From assembly GCA_020284085.1 (NCBI GenBank), contig JACEVL010000057.1, positions 162,501 through 226,500 on the forward strand: a stretch of 64,000 nucleotides of DNA, written 5' to 3'. The notes beneath the pieces were generated by a model that did no database searches, was not told where the DNA came from, and worked only from the letters and a program-made list of their open reading frames with translations. This DNA comes from Aporrectodea caliginosa. Its lineage: Eukaryota; Annelida; Clitellata; Crassiclitellata; Lumbricidae. Of this stretch, positions 59,744-64,000 are shown one piece after another. Every line of letters starts with the position of its first letter. Position 1 is the stretch's first letter. The translations under genes were made by a program, and so were the position numbers.

Positions 59744-60305
59744 GTACACCAAAATGCAATATGCAATTGGTTTCAATCAAGAATATTCTTCTTCTTCTGA
59801 ATACGATCGGTTATGTGATCCAAGACTCATGTGCTGCGATCAGTCTTTCCTCCGACTAATATCCGTCATCATGATCTTCGACCTAGACCACATGACTTTC
59901 AATTGCCGCCCAAAGATGACAGAAATTTCGTCCCGAGGTTATTATTCAGGTGTATAATGTTGCCCCGATGACTATGTTGCCCCCTGCTTGAACAGTGATT
60001 CAAATTGATTAATTTTGCTAATTTATAACTGGTATTACTGTTTCTGTAATGGGTGGCGGTGTACCAACCCAGTGTTTCTTCAATAAACGAATATTATTAT
60101 TATTATTATTATTATGAATGCTTACTTATAAGAGCATAGGTTTCATACAGATGAAAACTCAAAAGAATATCAATAATTACATCAGAACATCCTTATTCAG
60201 CTGTATTTGGAAGCAACAGCATGATTTATAATGAAGTTACGCTACAACAAGGTACTGTAATTTTGTCGAGACAATAAAAAAAGTTGGGCTCCATGTCATT
60301 CAACT

Positions 60306-61144
60306 ATGTTGTACAGGGTTGGCAAGTTGTTGCCATCGCCGGTTATAACCGGTTATTGCCATGGCTATAACCGTCCCGGCAACAACCTCTTGGCAATAAT
60401 GGCAACAACCTCTTGGCAAAAATGGCAAAAACCTTTTGGCAAAAATAAAAACTATTAATTATTCTGGTAATAAAATATGGAATCTTCACACTCACAGTTA
60501 GCTTCATTTTTTATTTCTTCTGGCTTGCTACTTTACAGAGTTGATTTATTCAAATATATCATGCTTTAAATCAATCAAGTTTTTCCAAATAAAAATCACC
60601 TGATTTAAATAACCATATAATTTCTTCCTAATAAAAGACATTTACTAGTTTTACATATTAAGTACAGTCAATATCGAATTGTGTAATTATGAATTAGAAA
60701 TTTTGCCAAACCATTGGCTCCTATACACTACTAATAAATTTTATACTACCAGGTAAGTATATAGAAAAGGCAATGATCCAGAACCCTGTTGACCTGAATA
60801 TTACTACTGCAGTGCAAATAGCAGTTTATTTTGGAGTAGTTGAACTGTAGGTCAGAATTTTTTTTATCTTAATCTCATATAGTTGACTTTAACTAAATTT
60901 ATTCTAAGGGGTAATATAGATTTACTACAGTAGTTTTAATTTCCCACAGAAACATTCATTATAACTATGCAGTCTGTGCAGTGAAATATGATTTTCATTT
61001 GCCTTGCCCTTACTTTGGAGAAAATGGGCAACAACTGGCAATAACCGGCCGGCAACAACTGGCAATAACCGGCTATAACCGGTTATTGCCACTGTCCCGG
61101 CAACAATAGGTTGTTGCCGGCATTAACCCAACCCTGATGTTGTA
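60306..61144. mobile_element. 823-bp hAT-type element with perfect 8-bp target duplication
   Basis: The element spans 60314-61136, begins CAGGGTTGG and ends CCAACCCTG. It is flanked by ATGTTGTA at 60306-60313 and 61137-61144. Both ends hold clusters of GGCAACAAC, GGTTATTGCC and CGGTTATAACCGG palindromes. The left end carries a short tandem array of GGCAAYAAYGGCAAMAACCT-type units (60390-60445). The ~550-bp interior is AT-rich with no ORF, so the copy is non-autonomous. Confidence 0.93.
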
Positions 61145-62159
61145 TAAGAATTCATGCCATAACGAAACAAGTTATCAGGTCTGGCAGCACCTCTCAGTAG
61201 TTTCTTGAAAAGGTGCTACATAAATGAGCAATTACTATTACAATTCATGATGTTATAAGAAGGATTTGGTGTAGCTGTATGCACAATTTGCACATCTGCA
61301 AATTAAGCATCAACTGATAAGATGCTAGCAACTCATACACGACCACATATTTCAAACAGATAAAAACACAAAATATAACTAGGGCCTATACATTATCACT
61401 TAATAATAGCATTCGTTTAAAACATGGTGTGGTCAAAATAACAAACTAAGTTCCAACTGCCACTGGCAGTCTGCAAAATAATACATACAATGCAATAAAT
61501 TAAGCACCTTCCTGAAGCTTTTCATTCATTGGCTCATGCATATTATGGCTATACCTGGCTTAGGGCATATTATGGATATCTTTCTTTGCACATAAGTACT
61601 GCGAATTTACAGAACTTAAGTGCTTTTGGATCTTTCACTCGGTTTACCAGGAAAATCAGAAACAAATCTGCTTACACAGCTGTTCTTAATCATTAAATGC
61701 AATGCACTACAAATTACAAAGATTTAATCGATCAGTGGTTCTGCATGTCTTGTAATTCTTTGCCATGTCGTCAGGAATTAGTTTTAACCAGGTGCATCTG
61801 GACTCCATGAAACACTGACCACAATTGCAGTATCAGCTTTCCGGGATAACGGACAGGGCAGACAATTTATTCAGTGAACTGAATCACCTAGGAGTGTACA
61901 GTGAAACACCATTAACACACGGCCAATGGGAGGCATGCCACTGGAACCACACGTTACGCTTGTGTGGCTTGCTGAGTCTACCAGTGTAGCAGTGAATATC
62001 TATTGACTACCTTTGCATGTTGGGAAATCTTGAAAATCATTATTAGCTACAAACTTACTTTTGCTCTGATACGTACAAAACACATATGCATTTTTGCAAA
62101 TGCAGAAGAAAACAGAAATGAACCAATAATTATTTTACACAAAGGTTTCTATAGGCCTC

Positions 62160-62322
62160 GAGTCATGAATAATGGTTGCCATGGACGACAAGAGAGAAAA
62201 GGGAGTGGCCACACCTACTGAGGTGGTGCATGAAAGGCTTCCATGGGCCTCAAAAGTGAGAAGAGCTGCAACACTTACCAAGTCACGAATAATGGTTACA
62301 ATGGACAACGAGAGAAGAAAGC
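62160..62322. repeat. Diverged tandem duplication, ~120-bp period
   Basis: TCATGAATAATGGTTGCCAT and GGACGACAAGAGAGAAAAG at 62162 recur as TCACGAATAATGGTTACAAT and GGACAACGAGAGAAGAAAG at 62282. ORFs on both strands over it reflect the repeat. Confidence 0.8.
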
Positions 62323-64000
62323 ATCTCTTGATGCATTGTATCAAAGACTTCAACTAGGGACCTACGAAGGTTCGATATTCAATTCGAAAACAAATCGAAC
62401 GGCAGCATTCGATTCAATTTGAAAATGTCGTCATAATTTGAAAAATGACTAGTCCTTTGACGCGCTTCATTGTAAACTAATTGTTTTCATTACTTACTGC
62501 TCGTGGATTGGTTATTGAATTGCTGCGTGCAATGCAGCATGCGACGACATTTAGAGTATCTTTTTAACTCGTAAGCGGCTGCGACTGCCACAATGCAGCA
62601 TCCAAATGGCCAACCAGCTGACAGCTAGTGGGCGCAGGTTAGAAATGCAATTGGCTAACATTTCATCGTCTCATACATCTCCATTTTGGCCATCAGTGGA
62701 ATGGTTTAATTGAGTTTAAACTGGAGAAACGTTTAGGCCTATGTAGTTGACATATTGATAAATGTGTTACCGTGGTATGCCTATGCTATCAAGTACACAC
62801 TACAATGACTACATGAATATCAAACTGGTACCCAGTGATTCAATTCAGAAGGGAAAAGGACAGCAACGACTGCAAACACCAAATACAGGTTGTCACAGGC
62901 AAAAGAGAAAGAGGGGAGAGAGATAGCGGCCATATTTGCTGCTGTCAGAGAATCTGTCCGGCATGGGCGATGAAAGAAAGCAACAGCTCTGTTAACCTAG
63001 CTGCCGAAAAAAGTCCACCCTCATCGATGTTCGCCAACATCAACAAGGAATCCATGAGCGTCGAAGGAGAGGTGGTCAACAAAGGCTGGGTTTCTTCTTT
63101 CCCTCAGATCCCCTGCATGGGGGCAACGCAACAGTCATAGCTGGATAATCCCTTGAGATACTGAGCCAGCATCTCTGCTGCATTGCAAGCATCTGTATGT
63201 GAAATTCGGCGGCGATTCTCAACAGCAATATTTTCAACATCGTTATTGGTCACTATATTAGCGCTATCATTTTCATTATACTGTGTGTTAATGATGCCAG
63301 CATGTTAATCCCATGGTGCAGGAAGCATGGTGGCACCGCATGTAAACCGGACTCCCATGTTAATTGTTCGCGTGGTAACGGTGTTTCACTGTATATTTGT
63401 GCTCAACCAAAATCTTGCAGTTGCATAAACAAAAGATACTCTATCAGCACCAGACTGCTTCAACACCACCCACGGCCTAATCAATAAAAAGGCCTTGAGT
63501 AGGATGAAATTAAAACAGTTGCACATAACAAGCAACTGGTCAATGCTAGTCCTCACATCATCCAACATTCAAATTGAGAATAATTACGTACCTACATAAG
63601 CACTTCTAAAAAGCACTACAGGTTCAAAAAACTATACACGAGTGCCATTGATCATGGGCAGCCCTCCATCATTGATGATGGATTTATATAGCAGTGCAGT
63701 CAGCCTGTAACTCTCTGCAGCAGAACTTACTTCATGACTACAAGCAGTGTAAAGAGCTATAGAATGGGCACCAAACAAGCAAGTTACAAGTCAAATGAAA
63801 TGGCTTCTCCATATCTCAGGTGTGCCACCATTACACAATCTGGTAGACTATTAAGACATTTTTATGGAGAACTGCAGAAAATCCAAGGCAAGCACAGAAA
63901 ATGTGAAAAATACTGATTCAACTTTATGTATTTATCAAATTGTTATCTTCTATAGCCTCTCTTAAATTGACCTCTATGACCTCACAGCAATTGACTCTTA

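Larger units (their letters stand above)
56474..63999. other. UGCG upstream intron/flank, no exon recognised
   Basis: I searched both strands by eye for the missing UGCG N-terminal exons (a signal-anchor helix and a PGVSLLKPLKG-like stretch) and found neither. They probably lie beyond 63999 or were missed. The region holds a tRNA-headed SINE, a hairpin, a hAT-type element and a short duplication. Remaining ORFs are short and featureless. Confidence 0.5.

Noticed and set aside
62835..63140. 101-codon ORF as a possible UGCG 5' exon or other gene
   Set aside because: It is on the strand opposite to UGCG, has no membrane anchor and no recognisable family.

Overview
The window is animal nuclear DNA. 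It has intron-bearing genes with GT-AG (and one GC-AG) splice sites, long AT-rich introns, many microsatellites and a dense load of decayed LINEs, tRNA-derived SINEs and small DNA transposons. No bacterial or viral operon is present. The palindrome TAGGCCTA and its fragments recur throughout. Together with the gene content (FAM210B, RGS22 and UGCG orthologues) this suggests an invertebrate deuterostome, most likely an echinoderm or a relative. The species cannot be fixed from the sequence alone.

Layout from left to right. 1-3264 holds microsatellites and LINE/SINE remnants. 3265-5318 (minus) is a complete two-exon gene for a FAM210B-type mitochondrial DUF1279 protein. 5319-13399 is intergenic and mostly mobile elements: a 2.47-kb pogo-like element with a broken psq-HTH/PHD transposase, a 1.15-kb element nested in it, a 153-bp hAT-type MITE with a perfect 8-bp target duplication, a decayed unknown ORF and long TA tracts. 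About 13400/14625-32317 (plus) is a full RGS22-like gene. I joined 17 exons by hand with every phase agreeing (1,249 codons plus a tentative first exon). It encodes an N-terminal RGS22-specific region followed by RGS modules. Its introns carry antisense LINE pieces.

33107-33577 (minus) is a single-exon Pro/Tyr-rich ORF of 156 codons with no recognised family, tail to tail with RGS22. 34.5-38.4 kb is repeat-rich: a 174-bp GT tract, LINE and SINE remnants and a plus-strand LINE RT C-terminus. 38.4-47.3 kb is AT-rich with no convincing gene. 47306-56473 (minus) holds the seven 3' coding exons of ceramide glucosyltransferase (UGCG), with D1, D2, D3 and the RxxRW motif intact. The first ~80 codons were not found before the window end. 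One UGCG intron uses a GC donor, and another has a MITE inserted at its 5' splice site. 56.5-64 kb is UGCG upstream/intron sequence with a tRNA-headed SINE and an 823-bp hAT-type element.

The three recognised genes have unrelated jobs: a mitochondrial membrane protein, a G-protein regulator known from testis in mammals, and Golgi glycosphingolipid synthesis. They do not form a functional cluster. The most unusual content is the set of DNA transposons whose ends and target duplications can be read directly, and their effects on splice sites. Exon boundaries were set by conserved protein sequence, splice consensus and phase. No alignment or database search was possible.
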